Below, piece by piece: positions 1 through 5,070 of a DNA stretch of 7,219 bases. The DNA is taken from the NCBI GenBank assembly GCA_021808035.1, contig JAKBCG010000123.1, positions 1-7,219 of the forward strand, in the 5' to 3' direction. A program made the translations under genes and the position numbers. The stretch's first letter is position 1, and every line of letters starts with the position of its first letter. Under the pieces are notes generated by a model. It had not been told where the DNA came from. It saw only the letters and a program-made list of their open reading frames with translations, and made no database searches. This DNA is from Pseudomonadota bacterium. Its GTDB lineage: Bacteria; Pseudomonadota; Gammaproteobacteria; Steroidobacterales; Steroidobacteraceae.

Positions 1-766
1 CGGGCATCGCGACGATCACCCAGGCATAGCGGATCGGCGTCTTGCCGAAATGTCCCATGTCCGCGTACAGCGCCTCGCCGCCGGTCACGGTCAGGAACAC
101 GCCGGCGATCACCGCGAGCGACTCGAACCGATGCTGGCTGAGCAGCCACAGCGCATCGCCCGGGTTGATCGCGAGCAACACGCGCGGTTCGCGCACGATC
201 CAGGAGGCGCCCATCGCGCCGAGCACCGCGAACCACCCGAGCATCACGGGACCGAACACCCGGCCGACCGAAGCCGTGCCGTGCTTCTGGATCATGAACA
301 GGCCGATCATCACCATCAGGGTGATCGGCAGCACCGGGATCTGCGACGTCGGCGCCGCGACCTGCAGGCCCTCGACCGCGCTCAGCACCGAGATCGCCGG
401 CGTGATCGCGCCGTCGGCGAAGAACAAAGCCGCGCCGAGGATGCCGAGCATCGCGTACACCTTCTTCCGCGGACTCTCCCGGTCGGTGTTCACGACCAGC
501 GCGGTCAGCGCGAGCACGCCGCCTTCGCCCTTGTTGTCGGCGTTCAGGACGACCAGCACATACTTGACCAGGACGACGAGCGTGAGCGACCAGAAGATCA
601 GCGACAACACGCCGAACACATCGTCGGGCGAAACCGCGAGATGCGCGCCCGTGAAGCAGCCGGCCAGCGCATACAGCGGGCTCGTGCCGATATCGCCGAA
701 CACGACGCCGAGCGCCCCGAGCGCCAGCAGCGCCGTGTGGCCACCCGAATTGCGTTCAACCGACAT
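1..766 (-). CDS. kup: Kup potassium uptake protein (5' part, 3' end beyond window)
   Basis: Inner-membrane low-affinity K+ uptake transporter of the KUP/HAK/KT family, thought to act as a K+/H+ symporter. The first 255 codons are visible; E. coli Kup is about 622 residues, so less than half is here. Family hallmarks read from the translation: GDIGTSPLYA at residues 24-33 in the first membrane segment, then ADNKGEGG, then ADGAITPAISVLSAVEG, and TVTGGEALYADMGHFG near the left edge. Several hydrophobic membrane segments separate these blocks. The start at 766 is chosen because it opens just before the first conserved segment and has a GGAG ribosome-binding motif (778-781) 11 bases upstream, a slightly long spacing. 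The gene follows tRNA-Gln on the same strand with 55 bases between them, which hold a strong GC hairpin, so it may be read through from the rplM-rpsI-tRNA unit. No frameshift is seen in the visible part. Confidence 0.96.
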   Translation of the reverse strand, partial: MSVERNSGGHTALLALGALGVVFGDIGTSPLYALAGCFTGAHLAVSPDDVFGVLSLIFWSLTLVVLVKYVLVVLNADNKGEGGVLALTALVVNTDRESPRKKVYAMLGILGAALFFADGAITPAISVLSAVEGLQVAAPTSQIPVLPITLMVMIGLFMIQKHGTASVGRVFGPVMLGWFAVLGAMGASWIVREPRVLLAINPGDALWLLSQHRFESLAVIAGVFLTVTGGEALYADMGHFGKTPIRYAWVIVAMP

Positions 767-787
767 GTCGAGTCGCGCTCCGAAGGG

Positions 788-817
788 ACGGGGGGGCGGC
801 GAACGCGGCCCCCCCGG
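788..817 (-). other. GC-rich hairpin between tRNA-Gln and kup
   Basis: Seven G (790-796) face seven C (809-815). The flanking C789-G816 and inner C797-G808 pairs extend the stem to 9 bp around a 10-base loop. Read on the minus strand, it lies 6 bases past the tRNA 3' end and just before the kup ribosome-binding site. No U-run follows (the next bases read GTCCCTTC), so it is not a standard intrinsic terminator. It could mark a tRNA 3' processing point, a partial terminator, or a structure affecting kup translation. Confidence 0.5.
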
Positions 818-821
818 GATT

Positions 822-895
822 TGGCTGGGGGACTAGGATTCGAACCTAGGTAAACGGAGTCAGAGTCCGTTGTCCTACCGCTAGACGATCCCCCA
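822..895 (-). tRNA. tRNA-Gln (anticodon CUG)
   Basis: A full cloverleaf can be folded on the minus strand. The acceptor stem TGGGGGA (895-889) pairs with TCCCCCA, followed by discriminator G and an encoded CCA end (822-824). The D-arm holds AGCGGTAGGA. The anticodon stem ACGGA/TCCGT carries the loop CTCTGAC, which places the anticodon CTG at 863-861 and reads CAG glutamine codons. The T-arm is CCTAG-GTTCGAAT-CCTAG. The U1-A72 end pair is typical of bacterial tRNA-Gln. The gene begins 32 bases after the rpsI stop on the same strand and I see no clear promoter of its own, so co-transcription with rplM-rpsI followed by processing is the likely route. Confidence 0.97.
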
Positions 896-927
896 AGAAG
901 AATCGCATACCGGCGCCGCGCGCACGC

Positions 928-1332
928 TCAGCGCTTGGAGAACTGCGTGCCGCGTCGCGCCTTGCGTCGCCCGACCTTCTTGCGCTCGACCTCGCGCGCA
1001 TCGCGCGTGACGAACCCCGCCTTGCGCAGGCTGGTGCGCAGGGTGTCGTCATAGGCCATCAGCGCCCGGGTGATGCCGAGCCGGATCGCGCCGGCCTGGC
1101 CGGTGATGCCGCCGCCGGTCACGTGCACGTCGATGTCGAACTTGCCGTCCATGTCCACCGCTTGGAACGGCTGACGGACGATCATGCGTCCGGTCTCGCG
1201 ACCGAAGAACTGGTCGATCGATCGGCCGTTGATCTCGACCTGGCCCGTGCCCGGCTTGAGATACACCCGCGCACTCGAGGTTTTGCGTCGTCCGGTGCCG
1301 TAGTAGGACTGGGAGGCTGCGTTCTGTGCCAT
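928..1332 (-). CDS. rpsI: 30S ribosomal protein S9
   Basis: Small-subunit ribosomal protein S9 (uS9), which binds the 16S rRNA 3' major domain (head) and whose C-terminal tail reaches toward the P-site tRNA. The product is 134 residues (E. coli about 130). YYGTGRRKTSSARV (10-23) is the conserved N-terminal block. GGGITGQAGAIRLGITRAL (73-91) matches the S9 family signature. The C-terminus is strongly basic and ends in the usual Ser-Lys-Arg (132-134). The ATG at 1332 is preceded by AGGAAA (1346-1341) at a good distance, which supports the start. It is the second gene after rplM, 30 bases downstream, in the rplM-rpsI arrangement found in most bacteria. In many proteobacteria sspA or petABC genes follow; here tRNA-Gln and kup follow instead. 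Confidence 0.98.
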   Translation of the reverse strand: MAQNAASQSYYGTGRRKTSSARVYLKPGTGQVEINGRSIDQFFGRETGRMIVRQPFQAVDMDGKFDIDVHVTGGGITGQAGAIRLGITRALMAYDDTLRTSLRKAGFVTRDAREVERKKVGRRKARRGTQFSKR

Positions 1333-1362
1333 GAATTGCGTTTCCTGAGGATCCTTGACCGA

Positions 1363-1806
1363 CTACCTGACCGACGAATGGAGCTCCAGCGCCTTGGGTT
1401 GCTGCGCCTGGTGCGGATGCTCGCTGCCGCCGAAGACGTGCAACTTGCGGTACATGCGACGCCCCAGCGGGCCTTTCGGCAGCATGCCTTTGACCGCGAA
1501 CTGGATCGCGCGCTCCGGGTGCTCCTGCAGGAGCTTGCCGAGCGCGATGCTCTTCAAGTTGCCGACGTACCCCGTATGCCGGTGGTAGAACTTGTCCTGC
1601 AACTTGGCGCCCGTGACGCGCACCGCACCGGCGTTGATCACGATGATGTGGTCACCGAGATCCTGGTGTGGCGCGTAGCTCGGCTTGTGCTTGCCTTTCA
1701 GCCGCAGCGCGAGCTGCGAGGCGAGCCGTCCGAGGGTCTTGCCGGCGGCGTCGACGACGAACCAGTCGCCGCGGGTTTCTTCGGGTTTCGCGAATTGCGT
1801 GTACAT
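1363..1806 (-). CDS. rplM: 50S ribosomal protein L13
   Basis: Large-subunit ribosomal protein L13 (uL13), an early-assembling 23S rRNA binder. The start at 1806 gives 147 residues (E. coli 142) and begins MYTQFAKPEE, which lines up with the family's usual N-terminus. DWFVVDAAGKTLGRLAS (14-30), GKHKPSYAPH (38-47) and the signature VKGMLPKGPLGRRMYRKL (105-122) with a following GGSEHPHQAQQP (126-137) are all present. An in-frame ATG at 1878 would add 24 residues with no family counterpart and is not used here. The ribosome-binding site is weak (AGAAG about 8 bases upstream). The long leader contains a terminator-like hairpin and may be regulated. In E. coli, L13 represses its own operon. First gene of the rplM-rpsI unit, divergent from coq7. 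Confidence 0.97.
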   Translation of the reverse strand: MYTQFAKPEETRGDWFVVDAAGKTLGRLASQLALRLKGKHKPSYAPHQDLGDHIIVINAGAVRVTGAKLQDKFYHRHTGYVGNLKSIALGKLLQEHPERAIQFAVKGMLPKGPLGRRMYRKLHVFGGSEHPHQAQQPKALELHSSVR

Positions 1807-1822
1807 GGACCCACTTCTGTTG

Positions 1823-1854
1823 AAAAGCGCTTCGAGGAGCGCGTCGAAAGGCGC
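1823..1854 (-). promoter_or_regulatory. Hairpin followed by TTTT in the rplM leader (possible attenuator)
   Basis: On the minus strand GCGC (1854-1851) and TTCGA (1848-1844) pair with TCGAA (1835-1831) and GCGC (1830-1827). This forms a 9-bp stem with a 2-base bulge and an 8-base loop, followed at once by TTTT (1826-1823). A second fold, AGCGC/GCGCT using 1838-1842 and 1827-1831, would exclude it. The structure ends 16 bases before the rplM start codon, close to its ribosome-binding site. It could be a weak transcription attenuator or the target of L13 feedback. The U-run is short, so the role is inferred. Confidence 0.35.
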
Positions 1855-1920
1855 GAGAGTGTACAGAAGGCGGCGCACGGTTGCCAGCCCCCCGCGCGAT
1901 CGGCATGCGGAACCGGACTC

Positions 1921-1930
1921 ATTATATAAT
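1921..1930. promoter_or_regulatory. Palindromic -10 element shared by divergent rplM and coq7
   Basis: ATTATATAAT is its own reverse complement and the most AT-rich spot in a GC-rich gap. It contains a perfect TATAAT on both strands: 1925-1930 on plus and 1926-1921 on minus. The plus copy would start RNA at about 1937-1938, exactly at the coq7 ATG. The minus copy would start at about 1914 and give rplM a leader of about 108 bases. No good -35 hexamer is visible at 17 bases for either direction. A second weaker rplM candidate is CTGGCA (1887-1882) with TACACT (1863-1858), 18 bases apart. Confidence 0.5.
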
Positions 1931-1937
1931 TGCCGCG

Positions 1938-2585
1938 ATGACCTCGCGCGAGTACCGCCCGATCGACCGCGTGATCGGGGAAATAAACAGAGCGATCAAG
2001 GTGTTATCCGCGTCCGCCGGCGTCCGCGCCGGACGCGCGACACCGGCGGACGACGCTGGGACCGCTTCGCTCGACGACACCGAACGGCGCGAATCCGCCC
2101 GACTGATGCGCGTGAACCACGCCGGCGAGATCGCCGCCCAGGCCTTGTACCAAGGCCAGGCGCTGGTCGCCAGGGATCCGGCGATCGCTGCGGCGATGCG
2201 TCAGGCGGCGGCCGAGGAGAACGACCATTTGGTCTGGTGCGAGCAGCGGCTGGCCGAGTTGGGCGGCCAGCCGAGCCGTCTCAACCCCTTGTGGTACGTC
2301 GGATCGTTCGCGATCGGCGCGCTCGCGGGCACGTTCGGCGATCGCGCGAGCCTCGGATTCATTCGGGAGACCGAACGCCAGGTCGAGACGCATCTCGGCG
2401 ACCACCTCGGACGCTTGCCGGGCGCCGACCAGCGCAGCCGCGCGATACTCGAGAAGATGCGCGACGAGGAGTCGCGGCATGGCCGCACCGCCGAAATGCT
2501 CGGCGGGATCGAGTTGCCGTGGCCGGTTCGGACCGCGATGCACTGCCTGTCGCGGGTGATGACGCGCACCGCCTATTTCACCTGA
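1938..2585 (+). CDS. coq7: Coq7-type demethoxyubiquinone hydroxylase
   Basis: Di-iron monooxygenase that hydroxylates 2-polyprenyl-3-methyl-6-methoxy-1,4-benzoquinol (demethoxyubiquinol), the penultimate step of ubiquinone synthesis; peripheral on the inner membrane. The 215 residues match the usual length of the proteobacterial Coq7 branch. The expected iron ligands are all visible: E64 (in VNHAGEIAAQALY), E94 and H97 (EENDH), E146 (ETERQ), and E178 and H181 (EESRH). PLWYVGSFAIGALAG (117-131) is the hydrophobic membrane-contact helix. The start at ATG 1938 gives an N-terminus, MTSREYRPIDR, like that of pseudomonad Coq7; a TTG at 1881 would add 19 residues without family support. There is no ribosome-binding motif and the -10 box ends 7 bases upstream, so a leaderless message is likely. 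The crp-like gene follows 108 bases downstream on the same strand. Confidence 0.95.
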   Translation: MTSREYRPIDRVIGEINRAIKVLSASAGVRAGRATPADDAGTASLDDTERRESARLMRVNHAGEIAAQALYQGQALVARDPAIAAAMRQAAAEENDHLVWCEQRLAELGGQPSRLNPLWYVGSFAIGALAGTFGDRASLGFIRETERQVETHLGDHLGRLPGADQRSRAILEKMRDEESRHGRTAEMLGGIELPWPVRTAMHCLSRVMTRTAYFT

Positions 2586-2601
2586 ACACCCCCGGATCGG
2601 C

Positions 2602-2630
2602 TTGCGGTCCAGGGACTTATGTAATAAAAC
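2602..2630 (+). promoter_or_regulatory. Weak promoter candidate upstream of the crp-like gene
   Basis: In the 108-base gap after coq7, TTGCGG (2602-2607) is followed 17 bases later by TAAAAC (2625-2630), inside the only AT-rich patch of the gap (TTATGTAATAAAAC). Both hexamers are imperfect. RNA would start near 2637, inside a 6-bp GC hairpin with a 3-base loop (2633-2647). No TGTGA-N6-TCACA site is seen here, so autoregulation by the product is not supported. With no terminator after coq7, read-through from coq7 is also plausible. Confidence 0.3.
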
Positions 2631-2671
2631 TTCGGCGGGCACCGCCGCAACCCGGCGCGTCGGGTCAATCG

Positions 2672-2690
2672 AGGGAGACCATAGGGAGAC
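2672..2690 (+). promoter_or_regulatory. Duplicated Shine-Dalgarno motif before the crp-like gene
   Basis: AGGGAGAC occurs twice, at 2672-2679 and 2683-2690, as part of an 11-base tandem repeat with one mismatch. The second copy (AGGGAG, 2683-2688) sits 5 bases before the ATG at 2694 and is a strong ribosome-binding site that fixes that start. The first copy is too far away to serve the same start directly. Confidence 0.6.
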
Positions 2691-2693
2691 GAT

Positions 2694-3461
2694 ATGGAAG
2701 ACGGTGCGAAAGCCTTGAGCGATATCCCGGCGATCAATCGTTTCCTGAGTTACTGCCGGATACGAACGGTTCCATCGAAGACCGTGATCATCCACGCCGG
2801 CGACCTTCCCGACATCCTCTACTACATCATCAGCGGCTCGGTCGAGGTGATGATCGAGGACGAGGACGGCAACGAAATGGTGCTCGCGTACCTCAACAAG
2901 GGGCAGTTCTTTGGCGAGATGGGCCTGTTCTACGAACAGCCGACCCGCAGTGCCTGGGTGCGCACCCGGCAGCAGTCCGAGCTCGCGGAAATGACCTACC
3001 CCCGCTTCCGGCAGATCGCCGCGGAGAGCCCCGGCTTGATCTTCGAGCTCGCGACGCAGCTCGCGACCCGGCTGGACCGGACCAACCGCAAGCTCGGCGA
3101 CCTCGCGTTCGTCGATGTGACCGGTCGCGTCGCCCACGCGATCATGGACCTGTGCGGCGAACCCGATGCGATGACCCACCCGGAGGGGATGCAGATCAAG
3201 GTGAGCCGGCAGGAACTGTCCCGGCTCGTCGGGTGCTCCCGGGAAATGGCGGGCCGGGTGCTCAAGGTCCTCGAGGATCAGGGTCTGTTGCGCGCGACCG
3301 GCAAGACCATCGTGGTGTTCAACGCCCGGCCGAAGGTGAAGACCCGGCCGCTGGTCGTACCGGTCAACAAGGGCGCCGCCGCCGTGTCGAAGGGAGCGCC
3401 TGCGGCCCGCATGGTGGTCGAGGACGACGACGAGGATGAAGACGAGGACGACGAGGACTAG
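2694..3461 (+). CDS. crp: Crp/Vfr/Clp-family cAMP-receptor regulator with acidic C-terminal tail
   Basis: Cytoplasmic transcription regulator of the CRP-FNR superfamily, closest by eye to E. coli CRP and Pseudomonas Vfr. Residues 15-110 form the cyclic-nucleotide-binding barrel with FFGEMGLF (72-79) and RSAWVR (85-90), which supply the cAMP phosphate and ribose contacts (Gly-Glu, Arg-Ser). The dimer helix carries T130; the next residue is N131 where E. coli CRP has Ser128 and Vfr has Thr. LAFVDVTGRVA (137-147) is the hinge. The helix-turn-helix is VSRQELSRLVGCSREMAGRVLKVL (170-193), with R183, E184 and R188 matching the CRP bases-reading residues, so TGTGA-type half-sites are expected. Family members end near residue 212; this one continues 43 residues through a Pro/Lys/Ala-rich linker to 13 straight acidic residues (243-255). 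The vfr or clp names would also fit. Confidence 0.93.
   Translation: MEDGAKALSDIPAINRFLSYCRIRTVPSKTVIIHAGDLPDILYYIISGSVEVMIEDEDGNEMVLAYLNKGQFFGEMGLFYEQPTRSAWVRTRQQSELAEMTYPRFRQIAAESPGLIFELATQLATRLDRTNRKLGDLAFVDVTGRVAHAIMDLCGEPDAMTHPEGMQIKVSRQELSRLVGCSREMAGRVLKVLEDQGLLRATGKTIVVFNARPKVKTRPLVVPVNKGAAAVSKGAPAARMVVEDDDEDEDEDDED
3420..3458 (+). repeat. GAN codon run encoding the acidic tail
   Basis: Thirteen consecutive GAN codons (five GAG/GAA, eight GAC/GAT) form a low-complexity purine-rich tract that ends at the crp-like stop codon. It encodes only Glu and Asp. Such tracts can gain or lose whole codons by slippage without breaking the frame. Confidence 0.75.
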
Positions 3462-4141
3462 GCGCCCGTAGCGCCGGCGGCTCCTGCGATCTCGCGCCGC
3501 ATCGCGGCGATCGTCGCCGCATAGTCTGCGCTCCCGAAGATCGCCGTCCCGGCGACGAACGTATCGGCGCCGGCGCGAGCGATCGAGGCGATGTTGTCGA
3601 CCTTGACGCCGCCGTCGATCCCGAGCCGGATCGGGCGGCCGCTGTCCCGGATGAGACGGCGCGCGTCCGCGAGCTTCGCGAGCGCCGACGGGATGAACTG
3701 CTGCCCCCCGAACCCCGGGTTCACCGACATCACCAGGATCAAATCGATCCGATCCATCAGGTAGCGCAGCCAATCGAGCGACGTCGCCGGATTGAACACC
3801 AGCCCGGACTTGCAGCCGGCGGCGCGGATCAACTGGATCGTCCGGTCCGGATGCAGCGAGGCCTCCGGGTGAAAACTGATGCAGGTCGCGCCGGCCTTCG
3901 CGAATTCCACGGCGAGCGCATCGACCGGGGAAACCATCAAATGCACGTCGATCGGCGCATCGATGCCCGACTTGCGCAGGGCCGCGCACACCACCGGCCC
4001 GATGGTCAGGTTCGGCACGTAGTGATTGTCCATCACGTCGAAGTGGATCCAGTCGGCGCCGCCGCGCAGCACCGCCCTCGCCTCGTCACCGAGATGGGCG
4101 AAGTCCGCCGACAGGATCGAAGGCGCGATGATCGAATCCAC
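3458..4141 (-). CDS. rpe: Ribulose-phosphate 3-epimerase
   Basis: Cytosolic TIM-barrel enzyme interconverting D-ribulose 5-phosphate and D-xylulose 5-phosphate in the non-oxidative pentose phosphate pathway. The 227 residues compare with 225 in E. coli and align from end to end. IIAPSILSADF (4-14), IHFDVMDNHYVPNLTIGP (32-49), DVHLMV (65-70), MSVNPGFGGQ (138-147) and IDGGV (175-179) are present. The metal and catalytic residues H33, D35, H67 and D176 are all in place. The start is GTG at 4141; it gives the usual short N-terminus before the conserved first strand, though no clear ribosome-binding motif precedes it. The gene follows djlA by 40 bases on the same strand and is probably co-transcribed. 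Its TAG stop overlaps the crp-like gene's stop from the other strand. Confidence 0.97.
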   Translation of the reverse strand: MDSIIAPSILSADFAHLGDEARAVLRGGADWIHFDVMDNHYVPNLTIGPVVCAALRKSGIDAPIDVHLMVSPVDALAVEFAKAGATCISFHPEASLHPDRTIQLIRAAGCKSGLVFNPATSLDWLRYLMDRIDLILVMSVNPGFGGQQFIPSALAKLADARRLIRDSGRPIRLGIDGGVKVDNIASIARAGADTFVAGTAIFGSADYAATIAAMRREIAGAAGATGA

Positions 4142-4154
4142 GCCGGTCAGTCTA

Positions 4155-4201
4155 TCACCGCATCCCGCGCGCCGCGCGCCGTCACCGCATCCCGCGCGCC
4201 G
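4155..4201. repeat. 20-bp direct repeat duplicating the djlA 3' end
   Basis: The same 20 bases occur at 4155-4174 and 4182-4201, 27 bases apart, with no mismatch. The right copy holds the last djlA codons and its TGA stop (4184-4182 on the minus strand). The left copy lies in the djlA-rpe gap and repeats that tail and stop in the same frame, since 27 is a multiple of three. GCGCGCCG-rich bases fill the 7-base gap. It looks like a small tandem duplication that did not alter the protein end. Confidence 0.8.
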
Positions 4202-4961
4202 TGCGGATCTGCTCGTACGCCTCTTGGATCCGCTGCGTCTTTTCCTTCGCCGCCTGCGCCATCGACTCCGGTAAGCCGTGCGCGACCAGCTTGTCCGGGT
4301 GGTGCCGGCTCATCTGGCGCCGATAGGCCTTGGTGACCTCGCGATCGCTCGCACCCGCGTCGATGCCGAGTTCCGCGTAGCAGGCCGAGAGTGCTCGCGA
4401 CGGCCTCGTGCCGGGCGACCGCGCATCCCCGCCGCGGCGGCCGCGGAGCGAGGCTTCCATCCGCACGAACTCGAGCCCGGAGATCCCGAACTGCTCGGCG
4501 ACGCGCGTCAGGATCGCGCGCGCCGGCGGCGACAGATCGTTGCCGGCGAGCGCCGCGCGAAGTTGCAGCTCCATGAAGGCCGCGAGGAGGTCGCGGCGCG
4601 GCCCGCAAGCGGCGCGAAAGCGCGCAACCGCCGCGTCGACGTCGTACCCCGGCGCCTTGCCGACCCCGAAACTCGCGATCGCCGCCGACACCTGGTCGGG
4701 ACCGAGGCCCAGTTCGCGCATCATGCGGCGCGCCGCCTCGATCTCCGCCTCAGAGACGCGACCGTCGGATTTCGCGACGTGGCCCATCACCTCGAACATG
4801 GTCCGGAAGAACACCGCCGGCAGCGACGGCGGCGTTCGCGCGCCGGCGCGACGCTCTTGGTCGAAGACGTGCCCGATGAACGCGCCGATCACGGCGCCCC
4901 AGACGCTGCGCGTGACCAGCAGGCCGATCAACGCCCCGAAAACCTTGCCCTCCCATCCCAT
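4182..4961 (-). CDS. djlA: DjlA membrane-anchored DnaJ-like co-chaperone
   Basis: Type III J-domain protein held in the inner membrane with its J-domain in the cytoplasm, where it stimulates the DnaK ATPase; in E. coli excess DjlA also induces the Rcs capsule pathway. The 259 residues compare with about 271 in E. coli. Residues 7-33 form the single glycine-rich membrane segment (VFGALIGLLV and WGAVIGAFIGHVF). FFRTMFEVMGHVAKSDGRVSEAEI opens the TerB-like helical domain, ending near residue 165. A charged Gly/Arg-rich linker follows. The J-domain starts near residue 194 and contains AYRRQMSRHHPDKLVAHGLP with the essential HPD at 221-223. The ATG at 4961 has AGG nine to ten bases upstream. The gene is divergent from purC and upstream of rpe. 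Its last codons and stop are duplicated just downstream. Confidence 0.95.
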   Translation of the reverse strand: MGWEGKVFGALIGLLVTRSVWGAVIGAFIGHVFDQERRAGARTPPSLPAVFFRTMFEVMGHVAKSDGRVSEAEIEAARRMMRELGLGPDQVSAAIASFGVGKAPGYDVDAAVARFRAACGPRRDLLAAFMELQLRAALAGNDLSPPARAILTRVAEQFGISGLEFVRMEASLRGRRGGDARSPGTRPSRALSACYAELGIDAGASDREVTKAYRRQMSRHHPDKLVAHGLPESMAQAAKEKTQRIQEAYEQIRTARGMR

Positions 4962-4989
4962 CTGCGTTGACCTGTCGTTTCGCCGCCGC

Positions 4990-5005
4990 CAGAATGTTCC
5001 TTCTG
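4990..5005. promoter_or_regulatory. Small inverted repeat between djlA and purC
   Basis: CAGAA (4990-4994) and TTCTG (5001-5005) are perfect inverted arms around TGTTCC, in the 109-base gap between two divergent starts. The position suits an operator, but five-base arms can arise by chance and I do not recognise the site. The gap also holds weak extended -10-like words: TGG-TATCAG at 5017-5025 toward purC and TGA-TACCAT toward djlA. Neither has a good -35. Confidence 0.2.
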
Positions 5006-5070
5006 CGATCAGTCCATGGTATCAGCAGCCGGGCGCCACGCACTTGGAACCGAATCCCGAATCGCCGCCG

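Noticed and set aside
42..853. Two long plus-strand open frames of over 260 codons
   Set aside because: Both lie antisense to kup, whose minus-strand translation shows unmistakable KUP motifs, and both run through the tRNA side of the region.
1807..1878. N-terminal extension of rplM from an ATG at 1878
   Set aside because: The extra 24 residues match nothing in L13, and the region holds the leader hairpin; the start at 1806 gives the standard length.
1123..1929. 268-codon plus-strand open frame over rpsI and rplM
   Set aside because: It is antisense to two well-supported ribosomal protein genes and has no motif of its own.
1881..1937. TTG start for coq7
   Set aside because: It would place the -10 element inside the coding region and add residues absent from Coq7 proteins; ATG 1938 gives the usual 215 residues.
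2004..3989. 661-codon open frame on the minus strand
   Set aside because: It lies opposite coq7 and the crp-like gene and partly over rpe in another frame. The translation is Arg/Gly/Asp-rich with no family motifs, as expected from high GC content.
4408..5070. Upstream in-frame extension of purC (221 codons)
   Set aside because: It is antisense to djlA, and the protein upstream of the PurC start has no recognisable content.
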